From an uncultured Octadecabacter sp. (GTDB lineage: Bacteria > Pseudomonadota > Alphaproteobacteria > Rhodobacterales > Rhodobacteraceae), in the NCBI GenBank assembly GCA_937891785.1, contig CALAGN010000017.1, forward strand, positions 1 to 64,000: a DNA stretch of 64,000 nucleotides, given 5' to 3'. Shown here piece after piece: positions 21,026 through 30,053 of the stretch (within the stretch, counting starts at the first letter, position 1; each line of letters opens with the position of its first letter). The position numbers and the translations under genes are program-made. A model generated the notes under the pieces. That model was given only the letters and a program-made list of their open reading frames with translations, had not been told where the DNA came from and did not search any database.

Positions 21026-22525
21026 TTATTCCATCACTGGGATAGAGAATTCGCCGCCCTCTTTGATGCCCGAGGGCCAGCGTGCGGTGACGGTCTTGGT
21101 CTTGGTGTAGAACTTGAACGCGTCAGGCCCGTGCTGGTTCAGGTCGCCAAAGGCGGATTTTTTCCAACCGCCAAAGGTGTGATAGGCCAGCGGCACGGGG
21201 ATAGGCACGTTGATGCCAACCATGCCGACCTGCACACGCGATGCGAAATCACGCGCGGCGTCACCATCGCGCGTAAAGATCGCGGTGCCGTTGCCGTATT
21301 CATGATCGGTCGCCATCGCCAGCGCCTCTTCGTAGGTTTCAGCGCGCACGGTGGTCAGCACTGGGCCAAAAATTTCCTGCGTGTAGATATCCATGTCGGT
21401 GGTCACGTTATCAAACAGGTGTGGGCCGACGAAAAAGCCATTTTCATAGCCTTGCAGATTGAAATTGCGCCCGTCCACGACCAGTTTTGCGCCTTGGTCG
21501 ATGCCGGTTTGCACCAGACGCTCGATATTGGCCTTGGCCGCGGCGGTGACAACGGGGCCGTAATCCACGTCATTGCCCGACGTATATGGGCCGACTTTCA
21601 GTGCTTCGATCCGCGGCACCAGCTTTTCGATCAAACGATCTGCTGTGTCATTGCCCACGGCCACGGCGACGGAAATCGCCATGCAACGCTCGCCGGCTGC
21701 CCCGTATCCGGCGCCGACCAACGCGTCAGCGGCCTGATCCATGTCCGCATCGGGCATGATGATCATGTGGTTTTTCGCGCCGCCAAAACACTGAACGCGC
21801 TTGCCGTTGGAACAGCCGCGCCCGTAGATATATTCGGCGATCGGCGTGGAACCGACAAAGCCAATCGACATGATGTCAGGATGATCAAGGATTGCATCGA
21901 CGCTGTCCTTGTCGCCGTTCACGACTTGCAGGATGCCCTTGGGCAGGCCCGCTTCTTCAAACAGTTCGGCCAGCATCAGTGGGACCGATGGATCACGTTC
22001 GGACGGTTTGAGGATGAATGCATTGCCGCACGCAATCGCAGGGGCGAACATCCACATCGGGATCATGGCTGGAAAGTTAAACGGCGTGATGCCGGCGGTG
22101 ACGCCAAGCGCTTGTTTCATTGAGTAAATATCAATTCCGGGGCCTGCGCCATCGGTGAATTCGCCCTTAAGCATTTGTGGCGCACCGATGCAGTATTCTG
22201 CGACCTCAAGCCCGCGTTGCACATCGCCTGCGGCGTCCGGCAGGGTTTTGCCGTGCTCGCGTGACAGTGCCTCGGCGAGCTTGTCCATGTCGCGGTTCAG
22301 CAGATCGACGAATTTCATCATAACGCGTGCACGGCGCTGCGGGTTCACGGCGGCCCAAGCGGGCTGCGCAGCGACGGCGATTGCCACCGCCTTGTCCATT
22401 TCGTCGCTGTTGGCGAGCGGTACTTTGGCCTGCACCTCGCCTGTGGCGGGGTTAAAGACGTCCGCGAAACGGCCAGACGTGCCTTTGACGTGCGCGCCGC
22501 CAATGTAATGGGTCAGTTCTTGCAT
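21026..22525 (-). CDS. mmsA: Methylmalonate-semialdehyde dehydrogenase (CoA-acylating)
   Basis: The 499-residue aldehyde dehydrogenase shows TAGITPFNFPAMIPMWMF (cofactor site), NPATGEVQAKVPLA near the N-terminus and the catalytic Cys in GAAGERCMAIS. These are characteristic of MmsA, which converts methylmalonate semialdehyde, CoA and NAD to propionyl-CoA in valine and inositol breakdown. The ATG at 22525 follows AGGAGG. It is divergent from a LysR regulator whose likely binding repeats lie between them. The open frame extends far upstream but has no homology there. Confidence 0.95.
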   Translation of the reverse strand: MQELTHYIGGAHVKGTSGRFADVFNPATGEVQAKVPLANSDEMDKAVAIAVAAQPAWAAVNPQRRARVMMKFVDLLNRDMDKLAEALSREHGKTLPDAAGDVQRGLEVAEYCIGAPQMLKGEFTDGAGPGIDIYSMKQALGVTAGITPFNFPAMIPMWMFAPAIACGNAFILKPSERDPSVPLMLAELFEEAGLPKGILQVVNGDKDSVDAILDHPDIMSIGFVGSTPIAEYIYGRGCSNGKRVQCFGGAKNHMIIMPDADMDQAADALVGAGYGAAGERCMAISVAVAVGNDTADRLIEKLVPRIEALKVGPYTSGNDVDYGPVVTAAAKANIERLVQTGIDQGAKLVVDGRNFNLQGYENGFFVGPHLFDNVTTDMDIYTQEIFGPVLTTVRAETYEEALAMATDHEYGNGTAIFTRDGDAARDFASRVQVGMVGINVPIPVPLAYHTFGGWKKSAFGDLNQHGPDAFKFYTKTKTVTARWPSGIKEGGEFSIPVME

Positions 22526-22559
22526 GGGTGCCTCCTGTTGCGTTGATTTCATCATAGCC

Positions 22560-22613
22560 TTGCATTTTTGTTGTGAAAAGCGCCACATTACCAAAATGGC
22601 TTTGCATTTTTGT
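22560..22613. promoter_or_regulatory. Direct repeat between mmsA and the LysR gene, probable operator
   Basis: The 12-mer TTGCATTTTTGT occurs exactly at 22560-22571 and again at 22602-22613. The 42-bp offset places both copies on one face of the helix (four turns). They lie in the divergent promoter region and probably bind the LysR protein or polymerase. Confidence 0.55.
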
Positions 22614-22617
22614 GGGT

Positions 22618-23517
22618 ATGGCGATGAACTGGGACGATGTGCGGATATTCTTGGCTGTTGCGCGGGCCGAAAGCCTTTCAGGTGCCGCGCCTGTGTTGCG
22701 GATGGATCCGGCGACCTTGGGGCGGCGCATTGCGCGGCTTGAAGACGCGGTTGGCGGCGCATTGTTCGTGAAATCACCGCAGGGCTATGCGTTGACGGAC
22801 CTTGGCACGCGGCTGCAGTCCCATGCGACCCGCGCCGAAGACGCATTGTCGCCCGCGCTGCATGTGCCATCCGGTCGTGGTGGTCTAACGGGGCAAATTC
22901 GCATTGGCGCACCGGATGGCTGCGCTAACTTCCTGCTGCCGCAGGTTTGTGCTGCGATCCAATCCGAAAATCCGGCGCTTGAAATTCAGGTGTTGGCGTT
23001 GCCGCGTGTGGTAAACCTGTCCAAACGCGAGGCGGATATGGCCATCACGGTCAGCCCGCCGGACGCCGGAAGGCTGTCGGTACAGAAGATCACCGATTAT
23101 CACCTGCATCTTGCCACCACAAAAAATGTGCAATATCAAACTCTTGCCGATCTTCGCGATGAACGGATCGTTGGTTATATCCCCGATATGATCTTTGATA
23201 AGGAGCTGGATTATCTGGGCGATATTGGTGCCACGGCGGTGCAACTTGCGTCTAATTCCGTGTCTGTGCAGTTGCAAATGCTGCGTCAGGGTGGGGTCGG
23301 GATCGTGCATGATTTCGCGATGCCCTTTGCGCCCGAACTGCATTTCGTGCTGCAAGAGGCGCTGGCGTTAACCCGCGCGTTTTACCTCGTGCGCCACCTT
23401 TCGGACCGGCGATCGGAACGCCTAAGCCGATTTGCTGCGCTGCTGATCGAAGGTTTGCGGCGCGAAGTCACGCAACTTGAAGCTCAGGCGCGCTTGACAG
23501 GAGGGGCTAAAAGCTAG
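22618..23517 (+). CDS. LysR-family transcriptional regulator (probable mmsA regulator)
   Basis: The roughly 299-residue protein has an N-terminal winged helix (MNWDDVRIFLAVARAESLSG... TLGRRIARLEDAVGGALF) and a LysR substrate-binding domain (about 90-290). LysR proteins usually control the divergent neighbour, so mmsA is the likely target. The start is ATG at 22618 or 22624; the longer frame from 22573 reads into the promoter region and is rejected. No ribosome site is clear. Confidence 0.88.
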   Translation: MAMNWDDVRIFLAVARAESLSGAAPVLRMDPATLGRRIARLEDAVGGALFVKSPQGYALTDLGTRLQSHATRAEDALSPALHVPSGRGGLTGQIRIGAPDGCANFLLPQVCAAIQSENPALEIQVLALPRVVNLSKREADMAITVSPPDAGRLSVQKITDYHLHLATTKNVQYQTLADLRDERIVGYIPDMIFDKELDYLGDIGATAVQLASNSVSVQLQMLRQGGVGIVHDFAMPFAPELHFVLQEALALTRAFYLVRHLSDRRSERLSRFAALLIEGLRREVTQLEAQARLTGGAKS

Positions 23518-23553
23518 GACGCTAGCGCATCCAGCATTTCAAAGGAGACCGCC

Positions 23554-23988
23554 ATGATCGTGCAACAGATTCTTAAGTCCAAGGCAGATACAGGTGTGCT
23601 GACACTTGAACCGGGCGCAAAAGTCTATGAGGCTGTGGCGCTGCTTTCGCAAAAGCGGATCGGGACGATTGTGGTGTCCAAAGGGGGCAAGTCGCCCGAT
23701 GGGATTTTGTCGGAACGCGATATTGTCCGCGAACTTGGCAAACGTGGTGCGGCCTGTCTGGACGAACCGATTAGCGCGCTGATGACGGCCAATCCGATTT
23801 GTTGCGGGCGCAATGATAGCGCTGATAAGGTGTTGGAAATGATGACGAATGGGCGCTTTCGTCACCTGCCGGTGGTCGAAGATGGCGCAATGATCGGACT
23901 TATTTCTATCGGTGATGTGGTCAAGGCGCGGCTGTCGCAACTTTCGATGGAAAAAGATGCATTGCAAGGCATGATCATGGGGCACTAG
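23554..23988 (+). CDS. CBS-domain protein
   Basis: The 144-residue protein consists of two tandem CBS domains (about 8-60 and 72-130), e.g. DGILSERDIVRELGKRG and RHLPVVEDGAMIGLISIGDV. CBS pairs bind adenine nucleotides and act as energy sensors; stand-alone ones are common and seldom assigned a target. AAAGGAGA precedes the ATG. It lies between a LysR gene and coaD, all rightward. Confidence 0.9.
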   Translation: MIVQQILKSKADTGVLTLEPGAKVYEAVALLSQKRIGTIVVSKGGKSPDGILSERDIVRELGKRGAACLDEPISALMTANPICCGRNDSADKVLEMMTNGRFRHLPVVEDGAMIGLISIGDVVKARLSQLSMEKDALQGMIMGH

Positions 23989-24052
23989 CCCCCCTTGCAA
24001 TCACCAGCGCATTAATGTTGCGTGCCAGATGACATAAACGAGGAGGTGCGCC

Positions 24053-24544
24053 ATGCGCGTCGGACTTTATCCAGGTACGTTTGATCCCGTAACCTACGGG
24101 CATACCGATATTATTCGCCGCGCTTGTTCGCTGGTCGACCGATTAGTGATTGGCGTGGCGATCAATCGCGACAAGGGACCGTTGTTCACATTGGAAGAAC
24201 GGGTGGCGATGATAGAGGCGGAATGTGCCAGCATCGCCCAAGAGACCGAAACCGAGATTGTCGCGCATCCGTTTGATAATCTTCTGATCGATTGCGCCCG
24301 CGACGTGGGGGCAGCTGTTATCATTCGCGGTCTGCGAACGGTTTCTGATTTTGAGTATGAATTCCAAATGGTTGGGATGAACCGTTCACTTGATAGTACA
24401 ATTGAAACTGTGTTCTTGATGGCGGATGCCAAAAATCAAGCGATCGCCAGCAAACTGGTTAAGGAAATCGCGCGCCTTGGTGGCGATGTCAGTAAATTTG
24501 TGCCCCCCGCGATCAAAGCGGCGCTGATCGAACGGTTGCGCTAA
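24053..24544 (+). CDS. coaD: Pantetheine-phosphate adenylyltransferase
   Basis: The 163-residue nucleotidyltransferase has the signature MRVGLYPGTFDPVTYGHTDI with the TxGH nucleotide motif, plus LRTVSDFEYEFQM and the C-terminal SKLVKEIARLGGDVSKFVP. It makes dephospho-CoA from phosphopantetheine and ATP. Length is normal. An AACGAGGAGG-type ribosome site precedes the start. Terminator hairpins follow at once. Confidence 0.97.
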   Translation: MRVGLYPGTFDPVTYGHTDIIRRACSLVDRLVIGVAINRDKGPLFTLEERVAMIEAECASIAQETETEIVAHPFDNLLIDCARDVGAAVIIRGLRTVSDFEYEFQMVGMNRSLDSTIETVFLMADAKNQAIASKLVKEIARLGGDVSKFVPPAIKAALIERLR

Positions 24545-24552
24545 ACGAAAAA

Positions 24553-24600
24553 GGCCACCCCGAAAGGTGGCCCCAAGTAACGCGCTTTAAAGCGTTGTTT
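24553..24600. terminator. Double hairpin between coaD and gap
   Basis: GGCCACC (24553-24559) pairs with GGTGGCC (24566-24572). A second stem AACGC/GCGTT (24579-24596) is followed by GTTTTT, and AAAAA lies on the left, so both converging genes can terminate here. Confidence 0.8.
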
Positions 24601-25605
24601 TTACAGGAATTTGCCCATCGCGACGGCCGTGTCGGCCATGCGGTTTGAAAAGCCCCATTCGTTGTCATACCACGTCAGGATCCGGCACATATCGCCGCCC
24701 ATGACCTTGGTCTGATCGGTCGCAAAGATGCTTGAATGCGGATCATGGTTAAAGTCGCAGCTGACCAGCTTTTTGTCAGTGAACCCAAGGATCCCCTTGA
24801 GCGGCCCAGCCTGTGCGGCCGCACGGATCAGATCGTTGATTTCTTCGATCGTAGTGTCGCGCTTGGCTTCAAATGTCAGATCGACGCAGGACACGTTTGG
24901 CGTTGGAACGCGGATCGCAACACCATCAAGGATGCCGTCCAGTTCTGGCAAGACCAGACCGACGGCCTTGGCTGCACCCGTTGACGTGGGGATCATTGAC
25001 AAGGCGGCGGCGCGGGCGCGGTAAAGGTCGCTATGCATCGTATCCAGAGTTGGCTGATCGCCCGTATAGCTGTGCACTGTGGTCATAAAGCCACGCTTGA
25101 TACCGATGCTGTCGTTGAGCACCTTTGCCACAGGGGCAAGACAGTTGGTGGTGCAGGACGCGTTCGAGACGACGATATCATCGGCTGTCAGCAACCCGTC
25201 GTTCACACCGTAAACAATTGTTTTATCGGCGTTCTTACCGGGAGCCGAGATCAGCACGCGGCTGGACCCGTTTTCAATGTGGGCCTGACAGGCTTCCTTG
25301 GAGCTGAAGATACCTGTGCACTCCAGCACGATATCCACGTCTGCCCATGGCAGATCGGCGGGGTTGCGCAGTGCTGTAACTTTCATCGGGCCACGACCCA
25401 CGTCGATGGTGTCTTCGGTGGTGGTGACGGGGTGCGGGAAACGGCCATGAACGCTGTCATACTGAAGCAGATGCGCGTTGGTTTCGACTGGTGCAAGATC
25501 GTTGATCGCGACGACTTCAATGTCGGTGCGTCCGGTTTCGATGATTGCGCGCAGCACGTTGCGCCCGATGCGTCCGAAACCGTTTATTGCTACTTTAACC
25601 GCCAT
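24601..25605 (-). CDS. gap: Type I glyceraldehyde-3-phosphate dehydrogenase
   Basis: The 334-residue enzyme shows [17 protein letters not shown], the catalytic [12 protein letters not shown] and the C-terminal [12 protein letters not shown]. The NAD-selecting Asp in VVAINDLAP is present, so this is the NAD-dependent glycolytic form. It starts at the ATG at 25605 (GAGGGG upstream). A palindrome at 25658-25671, 53 bp before the start, matches palindromes upstream of the second GAPDH gene and probably controls it. Confidence 0.96.
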   Translation of the reverse strand: MAVKVAINGFGRIGRNVLRAIIETGRTDIEVVAINDLAPVETNAHLLQYDSVHGRFPHPVTTTEDTIDVGRGPMKVTALRNPADLPWADVDIVLECTGIFSSKEACQAHIENGSSRVLISAPGKNADKTIVYGVNDGLLTADDIVVSNASCTTNCLAPVAKVLNDSIGIKRGFMTTVHSYTGDQPTLDTMHSDLYRARAAALSMIPTSTGAAKAVGLVLPELDGILDGVAIRVPTPNVSCVDLTFEAKRDTTIEEINDLIRAAAQAGPLKGILGFTDKKLVSCDFNHDPHSSIFATDQTKVMGGDMCRILTWYDNEWGFSNRMADTAVAMGKFL

Positions 25606-25657
25606 GGTAATCCCCTCGCGTTGAGAAACTGCAACGTCCACGCCAAAATGGCTGAAC

Positions 25658-25671
25658 TGTTGGCGCTAACA
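25658..25671. promoter_or_regulatory. Palindromic operator upstream of gap
   Basis: TGTTGGCGCTAACA differs from the perfect palindrome TGTTAGCGCTAACA at one base. Near-identical copies lie upstream of the second GAPDH gene. The shape is that of a LacI-family operator. Confidence 0.6.
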
Positions 25672-25713
25672 TCGCGATTTTGGCCAAAAGGTCAACCGCA
25701 GATCGCAGATGTC

Positions 25714-25857
25714 CTAACGCCAAAAGGCCACATACTCGATCAATTTCATGAATTCGCGTATCAGGAAAAAAAACGCATTCATCTCGAACACATAGTGGTC
25801 GAGCACGAAAAATGCTGTGATTAGAACGACAAGCCAAATAGAGATGATGTTGGTCAT
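25714..25857 (-). CDS. Small single-pass membrane protein between the two gap genes
   Basis: A 47-codon frame, ATG at 25857 to TAG at 25714, encodes a protein with one hydrophobic helix (about residues 4-20, IISIWLVVLITAFFVLD) and an aromatic C-terminus (about 28-46) ending EYVAFWR. I recall similarly sized proteins next to gap in related genomes, but that is from memory. No function is known. It lies 38 nt after the second GAPDH gene and before the first, on the same strand, so it may be co-transcribed with the former. Confidence 0.65.
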   Translation of the reverse strand: MTNIISIWLVVLITAFFVLDHYVFEMNAFFFLIREFMKLIEYVAFWR

Positions 25858-25895
25858 GGGGCAGTGTTAGCCGCGCTTTTGCCGAATGGCAAAGG

Positions 25896-26900
25896 TTAGT
25901 GCATCAACCGACCCATTGCGCCCGCAACGTCTGCCATACGCGCACTAAAGCCCCATTCGTTATCATACCATGCCAGCACGCGTACGGTGCGCCCGCCGAC
26001 GACTTTGGTCTGATCGGGTGCAAATATCGCGGAATAAGGCGTGTGGTTAAAATCAATGCTGACCTTTGGCTCGGGATCATAGGACAAAACAGCGCCCATA
26101 TGGCCAGCGGCGGCTTCGGCAACGGCGGCGTTCACATCTGCGACACTGACGTCCCGTGATGCCTCAAATGTCAGATCGACTGCGCTGACGTTGGGTGTGG
26201 GCACGCGCATCGCTGTGCCGTCAAGCTTGCCTGCCAATTCGGGCAGCACTTCGCCTAATGCCTTGGCTGCACCTGTAGAAGTGGGGATCATCGCCATTGC
26301 GGCGGCGCGGGCGCGATAAAGGTCGTCGTGACGGCGATCATGCGTGGGCTGATCACCTGTGTAGCTGTGGATCGTGGTCATGATGCCACGTTCGATGCCA
26401 ATCGCGTCGTTCAGCACCTTGGCCAGCGGGGCAAGGCAGTTCGTGGTGCAAGATCCGTTCGAGATCATCCGTTCATCAGCCTGCAAGCTGCGGTGATTAA
26501 CGCCATAAACGACCGTGCGATCAACGTTAGATGCAGGGGCCGAGATCAGGACTTTTTTCGCGCCGCGTGTCAGGTGAACGGCGGATTTTTTACCATCGTT
26601 GAATTTGCCGGAACATTCCAGAACCACGTCAACGCCGGACCAATCAAGTTCTTCGGGATTGTAAGTCGACATCATTTCAATCGGCCCGCGGCCCAGATCA
26701 AGCGCGCCGTCCTTGACGGTGATGGTGCCACCAAAGCGCCCATGGATGCTGTCATAGCGCAGTAGGTGGGCGTTGGTTTCCACGGGGCCGGTAGCGTTAA
26801 TTTTAACAACCTGCACATCGTTGCGCGCAGATTCAAAAATATGCGCCAGGGTGCAGCGACCGATCCGGCCAAACCCATTGATACCAATTGTTACCGTCAT
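25896..26900 (-). CDS. Second glyceraldehyde-3-phosphate dehydrogenase (GapB-like?)
   Basis: The 334-residue paralogue of gap has [18 protein letters not shown] and the catalytic [15 protein letters not shown]. At the end of the second beta strand it reads VVKINATGPVET where gap has VVAINDLAP. The Asp that binds the NAD ribose is thus replaced, which in other GAPDHs favours NADP or dual use. It may serve gluconeogenesis. Two palindromic operators lie about 90-135 bp upstream. The ATG at 26900 is chosen by alignment. Confidence 0.93.
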   Translation of the reverse strand: MTVTIGINGFGRIGRCTLAHIFESARNDVQVVKINATGPVETNAHLLRYDSIHGRFGGTITVKDGALDLGRGPIEMMSTYNPEELDWSGVDVVLECSGKFNDGKKSAVHLTRGAKKVLISAPASNVDRTVVYGVNHRSLQADERMISNGSCTTNCLAPLAKVLNDAIGIERGIMTTIHSYTGDQPTHDRRHDDLYRARAAAMAMIPTSTGAAKALGEVLPELAGKLDGTAMRVPTPNVSAVDLTFEASRDVSVADVNAAVAEAAAGHMGAVLSYDPEPKVSIDFNHTPYSAIFAPDQTKVVGGRTVRVLAWYDNEWGFSARMADVAGAMGRLMH

Positions 26901-26990
26901 GATTGTCCCCGCTTGCCGCATACCTGATATTGCGGGCGGTATAGGCGGTGCGGGCCACTGGTCAAAGTAAAAAGGTGATATTTGCCAACG

Positions 26991-27034
26991 CGTTAGCGGT
27001 AACAGTGCCGGATTACCGCAGGTTGGCGCTAACA
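26991..27034. promoter_or_regulatory. Pair of palindromic operators upstream of the second GAPDH gene
   Basis: CGTTAGCGGTAACA (26991-27004) and GGTTGGCGCTAACA (27021-27034) lie 30 bp apart centre to centre, about three helical turns. Both match the site upstream of gap. Confidence 0.6.
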
Positions 27035-27085
27035 GTTTGCTGCGGTTGGGCGCGCGCGCCCTTGGGCCGCGTCCAAGCGTGCGCT

Positions 27086-27694
27086 CTAGAACGAATCTCC
27101 GCGGGCGCGCAGTTGGCCTAATGTGTAGGATTGGCGAATGCCTGCTTCATCCTCGGGCCGGAATCCTGGGTCAACTGCGATGCAGCCTTGGCCGCAGACC
27201 TGACGGGTGTCGCGGTCACTGTAATCGACACGCCAGACACGGCCACCGGGCGTGCTGACATAGCCGTTCATGCGAAAATCCCAATCGCTGAGCAGGTCGG
27301 TTTCAGACGGGACTTCGTTGTCGTATTCGCTGCCGTAGGCCCCATGGGTATGATACGAGGCAAAGGCACCGCTGCCACTGCGTGGGGCATCCATGTCGCA
27401 ACTTGCAAAAGTGCCCGGTTGCGGTGGTGTCGCGGTGATCTGTCCGTTTTGCTGCAGCACGAAATAGCCGCAAAGCTCGCGGCGTTCACGAAATGACCGC
27501 GCTTGGATCGAGTTAAGGAAAGACGCGGCGAATTCATCCGCGCGTGCCTCGGGTGGGCCCGATAGCGCAGGCGCCGATGCGACTGGCACGCCACCCTTGC
27601 CAGGCGGGGCGGTCGGAAGCTGCTTTGTCGCAACCTCGTCGCAACCCAGCAGTGCAAGCGACACGATAAGGGGAACGAAAGCCGTGAATTTCAT
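27086..27694 (-). CDS. DUF4329 domain lipoprotein
   Basis: The 202-residue protein has a lipoprotein signal (LIVSLALLGC, lipobox LLGC) and a DUF4329-like domain (about 55-195) with the motif SYHTHGAYG followed by SETDLLSD. The His-x-His-Gly pattern recalls JAB-type metal sites, and DUF4329 also occurs as the tip of polymorphic toxins. Here it stands alone without toxin carrier or immunity gene, so it is more likely an envelope housekeeping protein. It lies 31 nt after transketolase on the same strand. Confidence 0.8.
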   Translation of the reverse strand: MKFTAFVPLIVSLALLGCDEVATKQLPTAPPGKGGVPVASAPALSGPPEARADEFAASFLNSIQARSFRERRELCGYFVLQQNGQITATPPQPGTFASCDMDAPRSGSGAFASYHTHGAYGSEYDNEVPSETDLLSDWDFRMNGYVSTPGGRVWRVDYSDRDTRQVCGQGCIAVDPGFRPEDEAGIRQSYTLGQLRARGDSF

Positions 27695-27725
27695 TGGTAC
27701 GTTCCCCTTGTTTTTACGGATGTTC

Positions 27726-29747
27726 TTAAAGACCCAGCAGCGCCTTGACCTTGTCTGCCGTCGCTTCTGCGGTGATCCCGAAGTGTTCAAACAATTCCGG
27801 TGCGGGGGCAGATGCCCCAAATCCGTGCATGCCGATAAATCCGGCTTTGGATTCGCGACCACGTTCGCCAAGCAACCATTTGTCCCAGCCAAGGCGCACG
27901 CCTGCTTCGATTGCGACGCGCACCGGTCCACCGGGAAGGACGCGCTTGCGATAGCCGTCGTCTTGGGTCTCGAATAATTCCCAGCATGGCATAGACACAA
28001 CGCGCGTGCCGATACCTTGGGCCTCAAGAATGTCGCGGGCCGCCATGGCAATGCTGATCTCAGAGCCTGTCGCCATCAGGATCGCCTGACGTTTGCTTGT
28101 GGAATCTGCCAGAACATAGCCGCCAAGTGCTGTGAGGTTCTTGTTTTTATGCTCAAGGCGCACAGTTGGCAGCCCTTGGCGGGACAGCGCCAGCACCGAT
28201 GGTGTGGTTTTATCAGTCAGCGCACATTCCCAGCTTTCCGCCACTTCAACGGCGTCGGCGGGGCGGAACACGTTGGTGTTGGGCGTAGCACGCAGCATTG
28301 CCAGATGTTCGACCGGCTGGTGGGTCGGACCGTCTTCGCCAAGGCCGATGCTATCGTGGGTCATAACGTAAACCGTCGGGATTTGCATCAGCGCGGAAAG
28401 GCGCATGGCACCACGGGCGTAATCGGTGAAACACATAAACGTGCCTGAATAGGGACGGATGCCACCATGCAGCACCATACCGTTCATCGCTGCCGCCATC
28501 CCGTGTTCACGGATGCCGTAGTGGATGAAACGGCCCGCGCGGTTGTCGGGGTTGAATACACCCAGATCGGCAGTTTTTGTGTTGTTCGAGCCGGTCAGAT
28601 CAGCCGAGCCGCCGATGGTTTCAGGCATGATCGGGTTGATCACCTCTAGCGTCTTTTCAGACGACGACCGCGTAGCCATTTTTGGCGCGCTTTCGCTGAA
28701 CTGCTTTTTAAGCGCTTTAATTGTGGCTGACAGCTTTTGGGGCGCATCCAAAGCAAAGGCGCGGTTGAATTCGTCCTGCTTGGATTTAGGGAGCTTGGCA
28801 AAGCCTGCTTCCCAATTCGCGCGGGCGGCCGCGCCGCGTTCACCCATGGCTTCCCATTGTGATTTCACGTCGGCAGGGATTTCAAACGGACCGTAGGGCC
28901 AGCCATAGGCATCCTTGGCCGCTTGCAACTGTGCAGGATCGGTTAGGGCGCCGTGGCCTTTGGAGGTATCCTGCGCCGCGTGGCCCAGCGCGATATGCGT
29001 CTTGCAAGCAATCATCGAGGGGCGTGGATCAGCTTTGGCAGCCTTGATTGCAGTGTCAATCGCCACAGGGTCGTGCCCGTCGATGGATTGCACATGCCAA
29101 CCTGAGGCCGCGAAACGGGCGGGCTGATCTGTGATATCGGCCAAATCAACGGTGCCGTCGATGGTGATGTTGTTGTCATCAAAGAACACCACCAGCTTGG
29201 ACAGCTGTTGCATGCCAGCAAGGCCAATCGCCTCTTGGCTGATACCTTCCATGAGGCAGCCGTCTCCGGCCATGACATAGGTGTGGTGATCTATCGCCTT
29301 GGCGCCAAAACGCGCGCGCAAGATTTCCTCGGCAATGGCAAAACCGACCGAATTGGCAAGGCCCTGACCCAGCGGGCCTGTGGTGGTTTCGATTCCTTCA
29401 AGGTGGCCGTATTCAGGGTGTCCGGCGGTGCGTGCACCCTTTTGGCGGAAGTCCTTGAGCTGCTGCAAAGTCGTTTGCTCATAGCCCGTCAGATAAAGCA
29501 GCGCATAGATCAGCATCGACCCATGGCCGGCAGACAGAATGAACCGGTCACGGTCGGGCCAGAACGGTGCCTTTGGATCAAAACGCAGGTGCTTTTCAAA
29601 CAAGACCGTTGCGACATCAGCCATGCCCATTGGCATGCCTGAGTGGCCGGATTTTGCGGCAGCGACGCCATCAAGGGCCAGCGTGCGGATAGCCGCGGCT
29701 TTCATCCAGTGGTTGGGGTGTGCTTTGCGCAGCGCGTCAATATCCAA
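27726..29747 (-). CDS. tkt: Transketolase
   Basis: The 673-residue TPP enzyme is full length: [16 protein letters not shown] at the N-terminus, the TPP motif [14 protein letters not shown], and [19 protein letters not shown] in the pyrimidine domain. It exchanges two-carbon ketol units in the pentose phosphate pathway. Its grouping with two GAPDH genes makes this a central carbon cluster. A 7-bp hairpin (29802-29826) lies in its upstream region. Confidence 0.97.
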   Translation of the reverse strand: MDIDALRKAHPNHWMKAAAIRTLALDGVAAAKSGHSGMPMGMADVATVLFEKHLRFDPKAPFWPDRDRFILSAGHGSMLIYALLYLTGYEQTTLQQLKDFRQKGARTAGHPEYGHLEGIETTTGPLGQGLANSVGFAIAEEILRARFGAKAIDHHTYVMAGDGCLMEGISQEAIGLAGMQQLSKLVVFFDDNNITIDGTVDLADITDQPARFAASGWHVQSIDGHDPVAIDTAIKAAKADPRPSMIACKTHIALGHAAQDTSKGHGALTDPAQLQAAKDAYGWPYGPFEIPADVKSQWEAMGERGAAARANWEAGFAKLPKSKQDEFNRAFALDAPQKLSATIKALKKQFSESAPKMATRSSSEKTLEVINPIMPETIGGSADLTGSNNTKTADLGVFNPDNRAGRFIHYGIREHGMAAAMNGMVLHGGIRPYSGTFMCFTDYARGAMRLSALMQIPTVYVMTHDSIGLGEDGPTHQPVEHLAMLRATPNTNVFRPADAVEVAESWECALTDKTTPSVLALSRQGLPTVRLEHKNKNLTALGGYVLADSTSKRQAILMATGSEISIAMAARDILEAQGIGTRVVSMPCWELFETQDDGYRKRVLPGGPVRVAIEAGVRLGWDKWLLGERGRESKAGFIGMHGFGASAPAPELFEHFGITAEATADKVKALLGL

Positions 29748-30053
29748 GGGTGCAGTCCTTATGCCATGTGTTCGGTCGTTATAGGGTCATAGCAGCCAGC
29801 CCCCCAAGATCAAGCGCGGCTTGGGGTTTGCGTCAACAGCGCAGGCTAAGCACCTATTATCCAAGGCATCTGTGCATTTGCGGGTCGGCAAAGGATGCCG
29901 TAACATTTGCCTATTCTGGGGCGATTCGCTGCGGCCGACCCGTGTTTGGGGGTAACACCGTGTCAAAGCGGGCCCGACGGTCAGCCCGATGTGACCGGAT
30001 CACGTGTCCGCCAACCCGTTTGGGTTTGGTCGAACAACAAGAGGGACGGGCAT
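29748..30053. other. 306-bp divergent intergenic region (tkt / coiled-coil gene)
   Basis: This is the longest stretch without a gene. It must hold the tkt promoter (leftward) and the promoter of the zapA pair (rightward). A hairpin CCCCAAG/CTTGGGG spans 29802-29826. The GC-rich part from about 29920 to 30030 could be a structured leader or small RNA, but I cannot fold it convincingly and recognise no RNA family. Confidence 0.4.

Noticed and set aside
20183..22123. 646-codon open frame on the plus strand
   Set aside because: It runs antisense through ybdK, the cupredoxin and mmsA, all of which have clear family motifs on the other strand; its protein is a composition artefact of GC-rich codon usage.
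22526..22912. N-terminal extension of mmsA (long open frame upstream of 22525)
   Set aside because: The extension crosses the divergent promoter and the LysR gene; AGGAGG and homology place the start at 22525.
27086..27694. Toxin tip domain (DUF4329) implying a contact-dependent inhibition locus
   Set aside because: There is no large carrier protein, secretion gene or immunity gene nearby, and the protein has its own lipoprotein signal.
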